Source of the DNA: Synaphobranchus kaupii
Lineage: Eukaryota > Chordata > Actinopteri > Anguilliformes > Synaphobranchidae
Assembly: GCA_029718625.1 (NCBI GenBank)
Contig: CM056389.1
Location: forward strand, 12,204,292 to 12,268,291
Direction of reading: 5' to 3'
DNA length: 64,000 nucleotides
Shown here: positions 9,947-22,215 of the stretch, piece after piece
Layout of the letters: the number at the start of each line of letters is the position of its first letter
Position numbering within the stretch: the first letter of the stretch is position 1
Notes under the pieces: generated by a model
Database searches by the model: none
Seen by the model: only the letters and a program-made list of their open reading frames with translations
Told to the model about the DNA's origin: nothing
Translations under genes and position numbers: made by a program

Positions 9947-12346
9947 CTCATCTGCAGAGTTTAGTTCGTCCAGAATGTGTTTCTCCTTCATCGCGTGCTG
10001 CAGCGTGTCTGTAGAACTGGGCTCCACCATCAGCACGCTCTGACTACAGGGTCTGAGGAACTTACAGTCACTCTTCCGCGAGTCGGTTGTCATGCACACC
10101 TCGTAATTGTACACGTGCTGCAGAGTTCCTGTACCTCCGGCGTCTGTGTAACGGGGTGGATAATACGGAATAACCGGGAGATTGGACTGATAGAAGATGC
10201 GAGATTGTCTCCATCTGTAGATTTTAACTGATATTATAACTACTAAAGATGAGACGAAGAGGAAGGAAACTACAGCCAAGGCCAAGACTAAATAAAAAGT
10301 CAGGTTGTCATTGTAATCCTTATCGTGCGTAAAGTCAGTGAATTCCGAGAGCACTTCCGGGAAGCTGTCGGCCACCGCCACGTTAACATTGACTGTAGCT
10401 GAGCGAGAGGGCTGCCCGTTGTCCTCCACTACAATAGTAAGTCTTTGTTTCACAGCATCTTTATCAGTGACCTGGCGTACAGTCCTTATTTCTCCATTCT
10501 GCAAGCCCACTTCAAACAGCGCCCTGTCTGTCGCTTTCAGTAGTTTATATGAGAGCCAGGCATTCTGTCCAGAGTCCACATCAACAGCGACCACTTTGGT
10601 GACAAGATAGCCAACATCTGCAGAACGAGGCACCATTTCAGCCACCAGAGAGACGCCAGTCTGTACTGGGTACAGGATTTGAGGCGCGTTGTCGTTCTGG
10701 TCTTGGATAAAGATTTTAACCGTCACATTACTGCTCAGTGGAGGAGAGCCTCCATCTTGCGCTTTTACGCGGAACTGGAAATCCTTAATCTGCTCGTAAT
10801 CAAAAGAGCGCAGCGCGTGGACGACTCCACTGTCAGAGTTAACAGACACATACGAGGAGACAGACACGCCATTTACAGCCCCTTCCTCCAGTATATAAGA
10901 AACACGAGCATTCTGCTTCCAATCAGAATCTTTGGCTTTAACTGAAAAAATTGAGAGTCCCGGATTGTTATTTTCTTTTATGTGAGTCTCATATAATGTT
11001 TTCTCAAAGACAGGCGCGTTGTCGTTAACATCTGAGACACGTACAGTAACAAGTACGCTGTTGGAGAGAGCAGGCACTCCCTCATCAGAACAGGTTACAG
11101 TGATGTTAAACTCAGAGTCCGTCTCCCTGTCCAAGACATTCTCACTAATCAAACTGAAAAAATCATTTGACGTTGATTCAATTGTGAATGGAATATGTTC
11201 ATTCAAAATGCAACGGACGTGGCCGTTATTCTCAGAGTCCGGGTCTTGAACACCGATCATCGCTATTACTGTGTTAGGGGGAGAGTCTTCCGGTATTGAT
11301 CTTGACTTTGAAATTACATTGATCACAGGGCTGTTGTCATTCACATCAGTAACATCCACGATTATTTTACTCGAATCCGAAAGTCCCCCGTGGTCCTTTG
11401 CCTCTATATCAATTTGGTAATGTTTGGATTTTTCATAATCCAGTTCACCCACTAGTGTCACTTCACCACTCTCTTTATCTATCGAAAATAGCTCGGAAAC
11501 ACCATCTACGCTGCTAGTGACAGAATAAGCAACGCGTCCGTTAGAAGTCTGATCAGCGTCGCTCGCGCTAACAATGATGAGCAGTGTCCCTGCACGCGAA
11601 TTCTCAGGTATGGTGCATTTATAAACCGCCTCGGTAAAAATAGGAGTGTTATCATTCGCGTCAAGTACATGAATACGTATCTGCACTGTGCCTGATAACT
11701 GCGGCTCACCGCCATCCACAGCTGTTAGTAACAAAGAGAGCTCGTCCTGTTTCTCTCGGTCCATGGCTTTTTGCAGTACCATTTCCACCTTTTTGCCTCC
11801 GTCGGGCTGATTCTGGACCTTCAGCACAAAATGTTCGGTGGGTTTAAGAGAGTAGCTTTGGAGATCATTAATGCCAACATCCGGATCCAGTGCTCGCTCC
11901 AGCACGAATCTCGCGCCAGGCAAAGCAGACTCGCTTATTTCCAATCGCATCTCGCTCTTTTTAAAACTGGGCGCATTGTCGTTAATATCCACGATCTCCA
12001 CAGTAACTCGGTATAATTCCATGGGGCTATCCAGTATAACCTGAAAGTGTACAGCGCAAGGGCTGGTCTTACCGCAGAGCGCTTCGCGGTCGATTCTGTC
12101 TTTAATAAGGAGAACCCCCCTATCTTTATTCAGATCAATGTATTCAGCACTGTCTCCAGTGTATATACGCGCATTGCCCGATTTCAGTCGTTTTAAATCC
12201 AACCCTAAATCCTGGGCTATATTACCCACAAACGACCCTTTAGCCATTTCCTCTGGTATGGAATAGCTAACCTGGCCGGACACCAAGCCGAGAGAAAAAG
12301 CACTGAGAAACAGTCGTACTTGCCATGCCTTTGTTCTGACCGACAT
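9947..12346 (-). CDS. pcdhg: Protocadherin gamma-type variable exon 2 (singleton ectodomain, tail A)
   Basis: The second methionine (12346) is chosen as start because it leads straight into a good signal peptide of about 24 residues (MSVRTKAWQVRLFLSAFSLG) before QVSYSIPEEM; an in-frame ATG at 12421 would add 25 unlikely residues. The product is 800 residues with EC1-EC6, CX5C loop CGKTSPC, a membrane span and tail A. EC1-EC4 belong to neither family I nor II (for example EC4 ends DVNDNAPVFEKTLYETHIKENN). From late EC5 onward (SDWKQNARVSY, then DQNDNAPQ) it is nearly identical to family I. One change in the tail, RYTDAGG for RYADAGG, distinguishes it. Donor GAG|GTGAGA at 9947. The mosaic pattern suggests conversion of the 3' half. 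Confidence 0.95.
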
Positions 12347-12597
12347 TTTCTCTGTGGTATGAAACCGCGCAGGTAAAATGATCCAAAATAGAGCGAAATC
12401 CAGTTTGTTCTCCAATCCCAATTAAAAGAGAAACAGATCAATTGAAGGATTTCTGTCGAAGCGAAAGCACCGAAACTCGATAACTGTACAGTTAGCGACG
12501 GGCCAGGGTCTGCGACGCAGCGCGCGAGGCTCTTTTTGTGTCTCATACACTGAGATGCTGGGGGAGGTCCTGCTGGAAATCTGCTCACAAAACCGCT

Positions 12598-12614
12598 TGA
12601 TCGACAGCGGCACC
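12598..12614 (-). promoter_or_regulatory. CSE promoter motif of exon 2
   Basis: The gene strand reads GGTGCCGCTGTCGATCA, about 252 bases upstream of the chosen start codon. It has the same GTGCCGCTGT variant as exon 1. Confidence 0.8.
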
Positions 12615-12889
12615 CAGAGTTCAAATACAGAACGTTGCAGCTGCAAACAAACTCTACGGGTAATGTTTAACTGCACACGCTCTCAAAGTCAAAAACAAAA
12701 GTTTACAAAATAGAAAAATACCCATTCTGTTCGTCGCATTTATTTTATGACTTGCTATATCAGTAGTACAAGGAAACTGCATTCAGTACATTACATTAAT
12801 ATGAACACGGCAGTACCAACAAAACCATATAAATAATTAATAACCGTGGTCTAAACCCAGCGACAGAGAAAACGTATTTAAGTTAAGTT

Positions 12890-13062
12890 ATACTTTATTG
12901 ACCCCGTGGGGTAATTTGTCAACTCCAGTTCTGTCTTGGGCCAGGACAATGGCAGTTTACCTAACCTGACATACATGTCTTTGGTGTGGGAGGAAACCGG
13001 AGTGAACACGGGGAGAACATACAAACTCCACACAGAGAGGGATTCGAACCCCGAACCACCCT
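12890..13062 (-). mobile_element. tRNA-like SINE fragment or related dispersed repeat
   Basis: Read on the minus strand, GGGGTTCGAATCC at 13040-13052 matches a tRNA-type box B. It is followed by GTGTGGAGTTTGTATGTTCT and TCCGGTTTCCTCCCACA, a phrase widespread in fish interspersed repeats. The left end carries TTTATTGACCCCGTGGGG, another common fish repeat phrase. I cannot name the family with certainty. It sits in the spacer between exons 2 and 3. Confidence 0.6.
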
Positions 13063-13349
13063 TTATTGACAGTTCCCCGACCTCACAATATAAAATACAA
13101 ATTTAATGACGTGACAGACTCGCGCTCACATACACACAGGCCTACACAAACTGAAACTGTATTTTTCAATGGAAATTATTCAAAGTAGCACCAAAATGAT
13201 AGCGTGACAGTCAAATTTACATTAATTAACATGTTGATTTTACCATAAATCGCTATTTTATATTACGATGTGTATAATCGTCCGTGTACTTGGGTCCATA
13301 CCTAACGACGTACTTCCGTATTGCTCCTCTCTGATCCACATCCAAAAGT

Positions 13350-13450
13350 GCTCAGCTACGCTCTGAGCGGCTCAGAGTGAGCGAAACTGAGCAAACCGTT
13401 AAGTGCGTTCTTCGCTTTGAGCGAAGCTGAGCCGCTCAGTTACTTAACGC
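13350..13450. repeat. Cluster of short perfect palindromes
   Basis: CTCTGAGCGGCTCAGAG (13361-13377) and CTTCGCTTTGAGCGAAG (13410-13426) are perfect hairpins. GTTAAGTGCG (13399-13408) pairs partly with ACTTAACGCG further on. Repeated GAGCG/CGCTC words suggest a small folded element or MITE core. Confidence 0.6.
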
Positions 13451-13618
13451 GCCTATAAATTAATTTCCTATCGACTGATACAGGGAATCTCTGAGTGATG
13501 TAGTGATAGAAAATATAACAGAAACGCATTTAAAAATTAGGTAGTAGGGCCACTGTTATAATTATACGAGCCTTCATTTATAAAAAAAGAAAATTCCTCT
13601 GGACGTAAAAAACTACCT

Positions 13619-13701
13619 TCTAATACTACTACTAATAATTAATTAATTAATTATTATTATTATTATTATTATTATTATAATAATCATAATTATTATTATT
13701 T
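13619..13701. repeat. AT-rich microsatellite (TAA/TTA)n
   Basis: Runs of CTA, TAAT and ATT units, directly visible. The run changes from TAAT to ATT to AAT units and so is partly self-complementary. Confidence 0.9.
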
Positions 13702-14049
13702 TACATTCCAAGTACAAATACAATTTGATAAAAATGTTATGTTAGATGTGATATACAGAGCGAAACATAAATGGGCGATACTAATTAAGTAGTGTCATTT
13801 GAAACTGAATTTGAGTGCAATATTTCAGTTTAATTTGGGGAAACAAGGTGCGAAATATTACAAAAAAATATATATACATAAAAAGGCAGAATATTTGTCA
13901 GAAAGAGTGCACGTGCGTTCTGTATTTGAATTACTTTGCCTTTCACATATTTGCTTAGATTAAAGGTACCCGATAGTAGGTTTCGATTTAAATTAGGGAC
14001 TCAAACAGCTACTGATAAGACCCCCAAAACCCGGGCTGTGAGCGCTTAC
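13702..14049. other. 3' flank of a tail-B exon
   Basis: The 70-100 bases beyond the donor (GACTCAAACAGCTACTGATA and neighbouring sequence) recur beyond the other tail-B donors at about 33300, 41970, 55490 and 60250. No inverted CSE-like motif is found here, in contrast to tail-A exons. Confidence 0.6.
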
Positions 14050-16437
14050 CTCTACAGGAGAATCTGCGCTTTCCAACAGATTCCTCTCCTTCTGCACGTG
14101 CGGCATTGTCTCTGTACCGCTGGCGTCAACACTCATCAGACTTTGACTGACGGGTCTCAGGTACTTAATATCACTCTTCCGCGAGTCGGTTGTCATGCAC
14201 ACCTCGTAATTGTACACGTGCTGCAGAGTTCCTGTACCTCCGGCGTCTGCGTAACGGGGTGGATAATACGGAATAACCGGGAGATTGGACTGATAGAAGA
14301 TACGAGATTGTCTCCATCTGTAGATTTTAACTGATATTATAACTACTAAAGATGATACGAAGAGGAAGGAAACTACAGCCAAGGCCAAGACTAAATAAAA
14401 AGTCAGGTCGTCATTGTAATCCTTATCGTGCGTAAAGTCAGTGAATTCCGAGAGCACTTCCGGGAAGCTGTCGGCCACCGCCACGTTAACATTGACTGTA
14501 GCTGAGCGAGAGGGCTGCCCGTTGTCCTCCACTACAACAGTAAGTCTTTGTTTCACAGCATCTTTATCAGTGACCTGGCGTACAGTTCTTATTTCTCCAT
14601 TCTGCAAGCCCACTTCAAACAGCGCCCTGTCTGTCGCTTTCAGTAGTTTATATGAGAGCCAGGCATTCTGTCCAGAGTCCACATCAACAGCGACCACTTT
14701 GGTGACAAGATAGCTAACATCTGCAGAACGAGGCACCATTTCAGCCAACAGAGAGACGCCAGTCTGTACTGGGTACAGGATCTGAGGCGCATTGTCGTTC
14801 TGGTCTTGGATAAAGATTTTAACCGTCACATTACTGCTCAGTGGAGGAGAGCCTCCATCTTGCGCTTTTACGCGGAACTGGAAATTCTTAATCTGCTCGT
14901 AATCAAAAGAGCGCAGCGCGTGGATGACTCCACTGTCAGAGTTAACAGACACATATGAGGAGACAGAGATGCCATTTACAGCCTCTTCCTCCAGCATATA
15001 AGAAACACGAGCATTTTGCTTCCAATCTGCGTCATTGGCTTTCAGCTCTAAAACAGAAAGGCCAGGTGAGTTGTTTTCCAAAATATAAGCCTGATATGAG
15101 CTCTTCTCAAAGATTGGGTTATTGTCATTGATATCTGACACTTTTAATGACAAAGTTACATTTCCGGAAAGCGGCGGTAGGCCTCCATCAGTCGCTGTAA
15201 TCGTGATGTTATATTCCGGAGTTGTTTCTCGGTCTAATGACGTTTCCGTCTGCAATCTGTATAAACTATTGGAAGACGATGTGATTTTGAAAGGGACATT
15301 ATCGTTTATGTAACACTGGATGTGTCCGTTATTTCCAGAGTCAGAATCATGAACCTTAATGACGGCAATGACTGTGCCCGGGACCGCATTCTCTGCTACA
15401 GAATTTGAAGAGGACATTATTGCTATCGATGGTACATTATCATTAACATCAGTAATGTCAATAATGATTTCTGCAGTGTCTGAAAGACCACCGCCATCTT
15501 TAGCTTGAACATTGAGTTGATATTGTTTTCTTTTCTCATAATCAAGTACCCCGGTTAGTTTTATTTCACCGGTCAAATCATCAATAGCAAATTTCTGGCC
15601 CAAACCGTCCGCTTTGTGCGGAATTGAATATGTTATGTCTGCGTTAGATCCTACATCTGCGTCAGAAGCACTCACAGTGGTGATAAAAGTGCCTTTCGGC
15701 GCATTCTCTGATACAGAAGCTTTATACACATCATGCGTAAAAACGGGCGGATTGTCATTAATATCAAGCACAGTTATATGTATTTTAGCAGTGCCAGACA
15801 TCTGAGGATCTCCGCCGTCTAGAGCGGTCAACAGTAAAGACATTTCATCAGACTTCTCCCGATCGAGGGGAGTTTGAAGCACCATCGCGACATATTTGCT
15901 GCCGTCGGGCCGCGAATCCACTTTTAAGGCGAAATGATCCGTGGGTTTAAGAGCGTAGCTCTGCAGCGTGTTCACACCCACATCAGGGTCCATTGCGCTC
16001 TCCAGTACAAATCTTGCCCCCGGTAGAGCAGATTCGCTGATCTCTAACCTTATTTCATCTATCGGGAAAACAGGAGGATTGTCATTGATATCTAAAATTT
16101 CTACCGTTACTGAATGAAATTCTATTGGATTATCAAGCACAATCTCGAACTGTATAGAACAAGGTGACGTCAGTCCGCACAGCGCTTCTCTATCTATCCT
16201 TTCTTTTACTACCAGTATTCCTCTTTCTCCAATCAGATCGATATACTCACTACTGTCTCCGGCAAATATCCGAGCTTTTCCAACAACCAGCCGCTTAGTA
16301 TCCAACCCCAAATCCTGAGCGATATTTCCAACGAACGAGCCCTTTGTCATCTCCTCTGGTACAGAGTACCTAACATGGCCGATAACTGCGCCAATACAGC
16401 ACACACTCGCAATGAAGAATCCTGTTTGCCGTTTCAT
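14050..16437 (-). CDS. pcdhg: Protocadherin gamma-type variable exon 3 (family I ectodomain, tail B)
   Basis: 796 residues from MKRQTGFFIA (signal peptide 1-20); an in-frame ATG 39 bases upstream is possible but not shared by most family members. In family I numbering, EC1 spans about 21-124, EC2 125-233, EC3 234-338, EC4 339-443, EC5 444-553, EC6 554-668, membrane span 677-704 and the cytoplasmic stub the rest. EC1 holds CGLTSPC. EC2 has the VDSRPDGSKY variant. The EC4-EC5 linker is DINDNNPIF rather than DINDNLPMF. Just before the membrane NDDLTF replaces NDNLTF. Tail B (IKYLRPVSQSLMSVD) is joined here to an ectodomain that mostly carries tail A elsewhere. Donor GAG|GTAAGC at 14050. Role: calcium-dependent homophilic neuronal recognition, known from the family. 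Confidence 0.95.
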
Positions 16438-16711
16438 TGTCCGGTTAGTTGTTCTTCTCACTATCGCAGAGCACATAACAGGTTTTCAGAATCCTTTGAA
16501 ATAATTTCCGATTTATTCAGTCTCAGATCATGATGTTTGTACAATTAAAAATAAATCCTTGTTAAGTAGCTCAGAATTATCCCCGAGCTGTGTGTCAGCC
16601 GTCCGTGCTGAATGAAGCAGACTCTGCGCATACAGTGAGCTGCTCTCCGTGTCTCTTACGGCGCGATAATGAGGGAGGGCCTCCGATCTGATATTACACA
16701 CCATCACCCAG

Positions 16712-16728
16712 CGATCAACAGCGACACC
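16712..16728 (-). promoter_or_regulatory. CSE promoter motif of exon 3
   Basis: The gene strand reads GGTGTCGCTGTTGATCG about 275 bases upstream of the start. It lies in a promoter segment of some 180 bases shared by all eight family I exons. Confidence 0.85.
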
Positions 16729-16740
16729 ATGAGTCAAAGT

Positions 16741-18600
16741 TCAGAAATTACAAACTAAAACACAATAATAACTACGCGCTTATCCAGGTTTACAACGTTA
16801 CAGATGATTAAATAAACATATTATTTATTTATTCTGCAAAGTATCTAGTAAAGGAAGATATGCATATTCTAAATTATGGATTTGCGGACCATATCCCATA
16901 CTTATGGAGGAGTGCAGATTTGGGCACTTTTCAGGGATATAACAGATATAACTTAAACGGCTGCAGGCCCTCAGTCCAACAGTCACTTACGTCTGTACCC
17001 ACTGACCTCCAGTAAACACACAGAATTCAGATACATTTTCATTTGATAAATCTCCACACTTTGGTCATTTCGTTTCCCTTCATTTGGCCATTTCAGCCAA
17101 TAGAACATGCAAGAAAACTTACTAACACCATCTTTCTGTTTTCTGGAAGCTAGTTCCCTCGTCTACGAAAATCCAAAAAGTAGTATTTTTGTTCTTAGCT
17201 CTGAGAAATGTAGAATTTCTCAGACTAATATAAACATCTCAATACTTTTCATTCGTGAATCTGCACCTTATTGTTTTGAAACCTTAGACAACAAAGTACA
17301 ACATAAAACTCCAGATAAAAGCCAAACACTTAAACTCAAAAGATGATTGTTTTACCAGCTATTAGCCACATCTGCTGAGTTCCATCCATACAGCTGACTA
17401 GCCACACAGCTACACAATGATTCAGTAAACAGGTTAGTTAGCTTGCAAGCTTCTGATCGTTCACTTTAAGTGTAGCTAACGGGTCAGGAATGAATTTGAT
17501 CATTAATCTTAATGCAATGGCTACTAAGCCTCCTGGTTAACTAGTCAGCTAGCTGTGCTAATGTGTTTCATTAACAGGAGCACAGTACCTAGCTGACACA
17601 ATAACTATAGGAACAGATAACTAGTTATTGATCTTTTGCAAGCTGTTTCCTTTACCCAAAAAAAGAACTGATCAAATAAGTAATTCCACCTTCAAAATAA
17701 TGAAGTAAATGGAAGTATTCGTATTAAGAGTATATGGAATCCATAAACAAACAGGTGGAAATGTGTATATAATATCTAAGTTTTAAAAAAAGTCAAGTTA
17801 GACTCAAAGCATATACTCCCTCTCAGCTAACCAAATTGTTGAAATCAAAATGATGCAAAGTTTCACTGTTTCACAGAACCTTAAAAATCACGATCCAAAG
17901 CAATGCTTATACATATTTATTACTTCATCCTTTATCACACCCCTTAATATGGTATTAAAATGCAGAGTCATATCAGACACAAATTATATGTAATTATTTG
18001 AATCACGTATTTGTGCTTGAAAATACTCTATGAAACATATGCAAATCATTGCTTTCAGAGGCTTTATATTCAACTGTAAAATGTCAAAAACACAAAACAA
18101 TACACACTATACAATACTGAGATTTACAAAATATTAAAGGCCACTAAAATATATGAAATATTGTTCATATACTCTAAGTTGAGGACTCGCATATTTCCTA
18201 AATGAATCTGTACTCTGGGAAATAGACCAATCATATATAAAACATTACCCTTAAAAGGACATTATCTGTTTCTCTGTTTCAAATATACTGGAAATAGTCG
18301 GGTCATTTGTTTCCTGGGTCATGTGCAAATAAAAACAATGCGTTAAACTTCACGCAGACAACGGCAAAAAGATAAAGCAACAACTATATGCACACGGCAT
18401 ACAGTGAAAGACCTCTGCTTCATACACAGAACAACGTGTCGCTTTATTACTTAAACATTGCCAACATTTCTTCATTTTATTTTTAAAACTGCTTTTATAC
18501 CAAGATATATAATTCCAAACAGTGGGGCTACAGTTTTGCCCACCACGATTCAGTACTAATACAATCAAACATACTGCAAATTGGCTCTCTGGTCATTTGT
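16741..18600. other. Duplicated intergenic block (copy 1)
   Basis: No gene. Nearly the whole stretch is repeated with few differences at about 25140-27000, and more distantly at 49000-50850. Recognisable shared phrases include CAGCTGACTAGCCACACAGC and TAGCTAACGGGTCAGGAATG. The duplication includes the upstream spacer but not the same tail: exon 4 lies 3' of one copy and a family I exon lies on each other side. Confidence 0.7.
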
Positions 18601-18601
18601 T

Positions 18602-18619
18602 GCCAGAGTGTCGCTGTCC
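18602..18619 (+). promoter_or_regulatory. Inverted CSE-like motif 3' of exon 4
   Basis: GCCAGAGTGTCGCTGTCC on the plus strand, 248 bases beyond the donor of exon 4. It is identical to the exon 2 site although the two ectodomains are unrelated, so the motif follows the tail type. Confidence 0.6.
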
Positions 18620-18866
18620 GTGTGAGAGGTTCTGAAATCAGCGGAGACACGTGATGAGCGCGGAGCTTGTTTTAAAAGGGTTAGACGGCTGGCTCAATTG
18701 CATGGAATTCAAAAGGTGAATACAAAGACGAAGATGAGCGAGAAACGACCATATAAATACATGTCAATCGCACCATCACCTCGTCAAAAAAATACAGAAT
18801 ATGTCGAAGTAAATATGAAAATGAGGTTAAACCTGAATCACAGGATACATGTTACCATAATCTCAC

Positions 18867-21281
18867 CTCATCTGCAGAGTTTAGTTCGTCCAGAATGTGT
18901 TTCTCCTTCATCACGTGCTGCAGCGTGTCTGTAGAACTGGGCTCCACCATCAGCACGCTCTGACTACAGGGTCTGAGGAACTTACAGTCACTCTTCCGCG
19001 AGTCGGTTGTCATGCACACCTCGTAATTGTACACGTGCTGCAGAGTTCCTGTACCTCCGGCGTCTGCGTAACGGGGAGGATAATACGGAATAACCGGGAG
19101 ATTGGACTGATAGAAGATGCGAGATTGTCTCCATCTGTAGATTTTAACTGATATTATAACTACTAAAGATGAAACGAAGAGGAAGGAAACTACAGCCAAG
19201 GCCAAAACTAAATAAAAAGTCAGGTTGTCATTGTAATCCTTATCGTGCGTAAAGTCAGTGAATTCCGAGAGCACTTCCGGGAAGCTGTCGGCCACCGCCA
19301 CGTTAACATTGACTGTAGCTGAGCGAGAGGGCTGCCCGTTGTCCTCCACTACAACAGTAAGTCTTTGTTTCACAGCATCTTTATCAGTGACCTGACGTAC
19401 AGTTCTTATTTCTCCATTCTGCAAGCCCACTTCAAACAGCGCCCTGTCCGTCGTTTTCAGTAGTTTATATGAGAGCCAGGCATTCTGTCCAGAGTCCACA
19501 TCAACAGCGACCACTTTGGTGACAAGATAGCCAACATCTGCTGAACGAGGCACCATTTCAGCCACCAGAGAGACGCCAGTCTGTACTGGGTACAGGATCT
19601 GAGGTGCATTGTCGTTCTGGTCTTGAATAAAGAGTTTAACCGTCACATTACTGCTCAGTGGAGGAGATCCACCATCTTGAGCTCTGATATTTATTTCAAA
19701 TTCTCGAAGTTGTTCATAATCAAACGAACGCGTGGCGTAAATAACACCGGATTCAGAATTGACTGAAACTAAAGAGGACGCACGCGCACCGCTTACCTCT
19801 GTGTCCTCGAGGAGATATGACACTCGCGCATTTTGGCAGCAGTCAGCGTCTGTTGCTCTAACAGTGAAAATAGACACGGAGGGTGAATTGTTTTCAAAAG
19901 TGTTTGCAAAATAAACCTTCTTTTGAAATATTGGAGGGTTATCATTGACGTCTGACACTTTCAAATGTAACGTCTTTTTACTGGACAGAGGGGGCGACCC
20001 TTCGTCTGTCGCAATAATAGTAATGTTATATTCGGAGACACTCTCCCTATCTAAAACTTCATCTGTCAGCAAGGTATAGTAATTTCTTAAGGACGATTTA
20101 ATAGCGAACGGGCTATGTTGAGTTATGGCACACGTTACCTGTCCATTTTCCCCTGAATCAGAATCTTTTATATTAATAACAGCGACCGTAGTGCCTGGTA
20201 AAGCGTCTTCGGAAATAGTGTTTGTGAATGATGTCATAGAAATTACAGGAATGTTGTCATTTACGTCAATAATATCAACAAGTAAAACACAAGAATCTGT
20301 AAGTCCGCCGTGGTCCTTCGCCTCAATATTTAGCTCATACTTCTTAACCTTTTCAAAATCAATGTTTCCCAACACAAATATCTCTCCAGATCTCCCGTCT
20401 ATTTCAAACAATCCCGTGGCACTTTGTTCAATTTGCCGGAAAGTATAGGTAACCGCTGCATTAGTGCCTTTATCCGCGTCCGTCGCACTTACTTTTGTCA
20501 CGAGAGTTCCCTTTGGGGAATTTTCCGGAACAGCAGCTCTGTAGAGCTTCTTGGTAAAAACAGGCGCATTATCATTAGCATCTAGAATATTTATATTTAT
20601 TTTCATAACTCCAGACTTCTGCGGATTTCCTCCATCCACCGCAGTAAGAAATATAGACAGTTCCTCCCGCATTTCTCTGTCCAGGGGAGTCTGTAGCATC
20701 ATTTCTAAATATCTGTTCCCATCAGAACGGCTTTCATGTTTCAAAATGAAGTTATCTGTGGGTCTGAGACTGTAACTCTGTATGGTATTAACTCCAACGT
20801 CAGGGTCGAATGCGCTGTCCAGCAAGAAGCGCGCGCCCGGGAGTGAAGCCTCGCTGATTTCTATATTAATTTCCTCTTTCGAAAAAAGAGGACTGTGGTC
20901 ATTCACATCAATAATTTCAATTATGACCTCAAATAACTGAATCGGGTTTTCGAGAATAATCTCAGCGCTGAAGCTACACGGAGATATTTTTTCGCACAGA
21001 AGCTCGCGGTCTATTCTCTCTTTCACCGACAGTATTCCTTTGTCTGTATTCAGCTCCACGTACCGACTGCTGTCCCCAGCGATGATGCGAGCTCGGCCGC
21101 TCCTCAGCCTTTTAACATCGATTCCTAAATCCTCGGCGATATTACCGACGACGGAGCCTTTGTCCATCTCCTCTGGAATGGAGTATCTCACTTGCCCTTG
21201 TACGACACATGTTAGGAGAATAACCATAACCGAGACTTGTGCTCGCGCCTTAAACACGCACATTATATTTTTAAACGCCAT
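18867..21281 (-). CDS. pcdhg: Protocadherin gamma-type variable exon 4 (family II ectodomain, tail A)
   Basis: 805 residues from MAFKNIMCVF; the signal peptide is about 1-29, with a second possible start at residue 7. EC1 begins QVRYSIPEEMDKGSVVGNIA and contains CEKISPC. Family II markers are DVNDHSPLF after EC1 (the asparagine of NDN replaced by histidine), ADCCQNARVSY in EC5 and two adjacent cysteines in that motif. It is the only family II exon with tail A (KFLRPCSQS, ending NSADE). The other two carry tail B, which points to a recombination or conversion event within EC5-EC6. Linkers after EC2-EC5 keep DxNDNxP. Donor GAG|GTGAGA at 18867. EC6 to membrane is almost identical to family I. 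Confidence 0.95.
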
Positions 21282-21547
21282 TCGCTCCCCGAAAGCAACT
21301 TCCAGAAAAAATGATATTTACACCCGGAGAAAAAGGAGACACGGAAATGAGAATTAGAAGCTGGAATATATATTCCCTTTATAACTCCGCGCTGAAAAAG
21401 TGAGCAGAATATCGCTTTAAAGGGTCAGATTTATCTCCTGTAGCCTGAATGCGCTGTAATCCGCCCAGCAGCGCAGACTGTCCTTCTGTGCTCGGCTCGG
21501 TCTGTAATGCGCAGTAATATGGGAGGTGCTGTACAATCTCGCCCCCT

Positions 21548-21564
21548 TAACCAACAGCGACACC
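21548..21564 (-). promoter_or_regulatory. CSE promoter motif of exon 4
   Basis: The gene strand reads GGTGTCGCTGTTGGTTA followed by AGGGGGCGAG, 267 bases upstream of the start. The TTGGTTAAGG extension distinguishes family II promoters from family I (TTGATCGC). Confidence 0.85.
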
Positions 21565-21630
21565 TACAGACCAATGCAGGAAGCACGTGCGTGCGTTTTA
21601 ACCGAAGATGTATAATAATACGAAAAAAAC

Positions 21631-21702
21631 ATAAAATAAAAAATAAAATAATATAATATAAAATAAAATAAAATAAAATAAAATAAAATAAAATAAAATA
21701 AT
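21631..21702. repeat. (AAAAT)n microsatellite
   Basis: Some fourteen AAAAT/AATAT units, directly visible. It lies upstream of the exon 4 promoter, and the minus-strand frame over it is an artefact. Confidence 0.95.
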
Positions 21703-22197
21703 GTTAATTATACTCATAATAGGAATAATAAATCCTTTATTTAAGGAGGGGGAACCCACTGAGACCAAAGTCTCATTTTTAGGGGGCCCTGCATTTTTAC
21801 AAAGAAATGAAAAACAAGGAAAGAATGTACAATAGCGTCTCACAGTAATAAAACGGTATTTAGGAAGGGAACAAAGATCACGTGCGAGTCATGGGAAAAT
21901 AAGTGATCTGAGTGAACATAGTTTCCTGGATCGTGTGCAAACATAAACAATGCGTTAAACGTCACGCAGACCGCGGCACTGAAAAATACAGCTGCAACTA
22001 TAAAAACACAGAGAACAATAAGCACAAACTTGTGTCGCTCTATTCGTTTAAAATGGCCAATATTTAACTATTTACTTTTTAAAACTACTTTTATATCAAG
22101 ATATAGAATTTCAAACTGTAGGGGTACAGTTTTACTCGTCACGATTCAGTGCCAAGAAAATGAAACAAACTGCAAATTGGCTCTCTGGTTATTTGTT

Positions 22198-22215
22198 GCC
22201 AGAGTGTCGCTGTCC
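22198..22215 (+). promoter_or_regulatory. Inverted CSE-like motif 3' of exon 5
   Basis: GCCAGAGTGTCGCTGTCC on the plus strand, 235 bases beyond the donor of the broken exon 5. It is unchanged although the exon itself is frameshifted. Confidence 0.6.

Noticed and set aside
9807..10043. Recurrent plus-strand frame MHGI..NTKTKMSEKRPY... at the 3' flank of tail-A exons
   Set aside because: Frame and C-terminus differ between copies (18698 versus 22247), so it is not under protein constraint.
10338..10610. Recurrent 90-residue plus-strand frame opposite EC6 (about ten copies, e.g. 14441, 22841, 27661)
   Set aside because: Antisense shadow of the homogenised EC6 coding sequence; its conservation is explained by the sense strand.
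16528..16737. Recurrent minus-strand frame MTHGVAVDRWVMV... upstream of family I exons, possible upstream ORF
   Set aside because: Its ATG lies just upstream of the CSE core, probably before the transcription start, and the C-terminal ends differ between copies. The similarity reflects promoter duplication. An internal methionine could still serve as a short uORF, but this cannot be supported.
17107..17346. 79-residue frame repeated at 25498-25737
   Set aside because: Lies in a duplicated spacer; no domain, no codon bias signal, and only two copies in recent duplicates.
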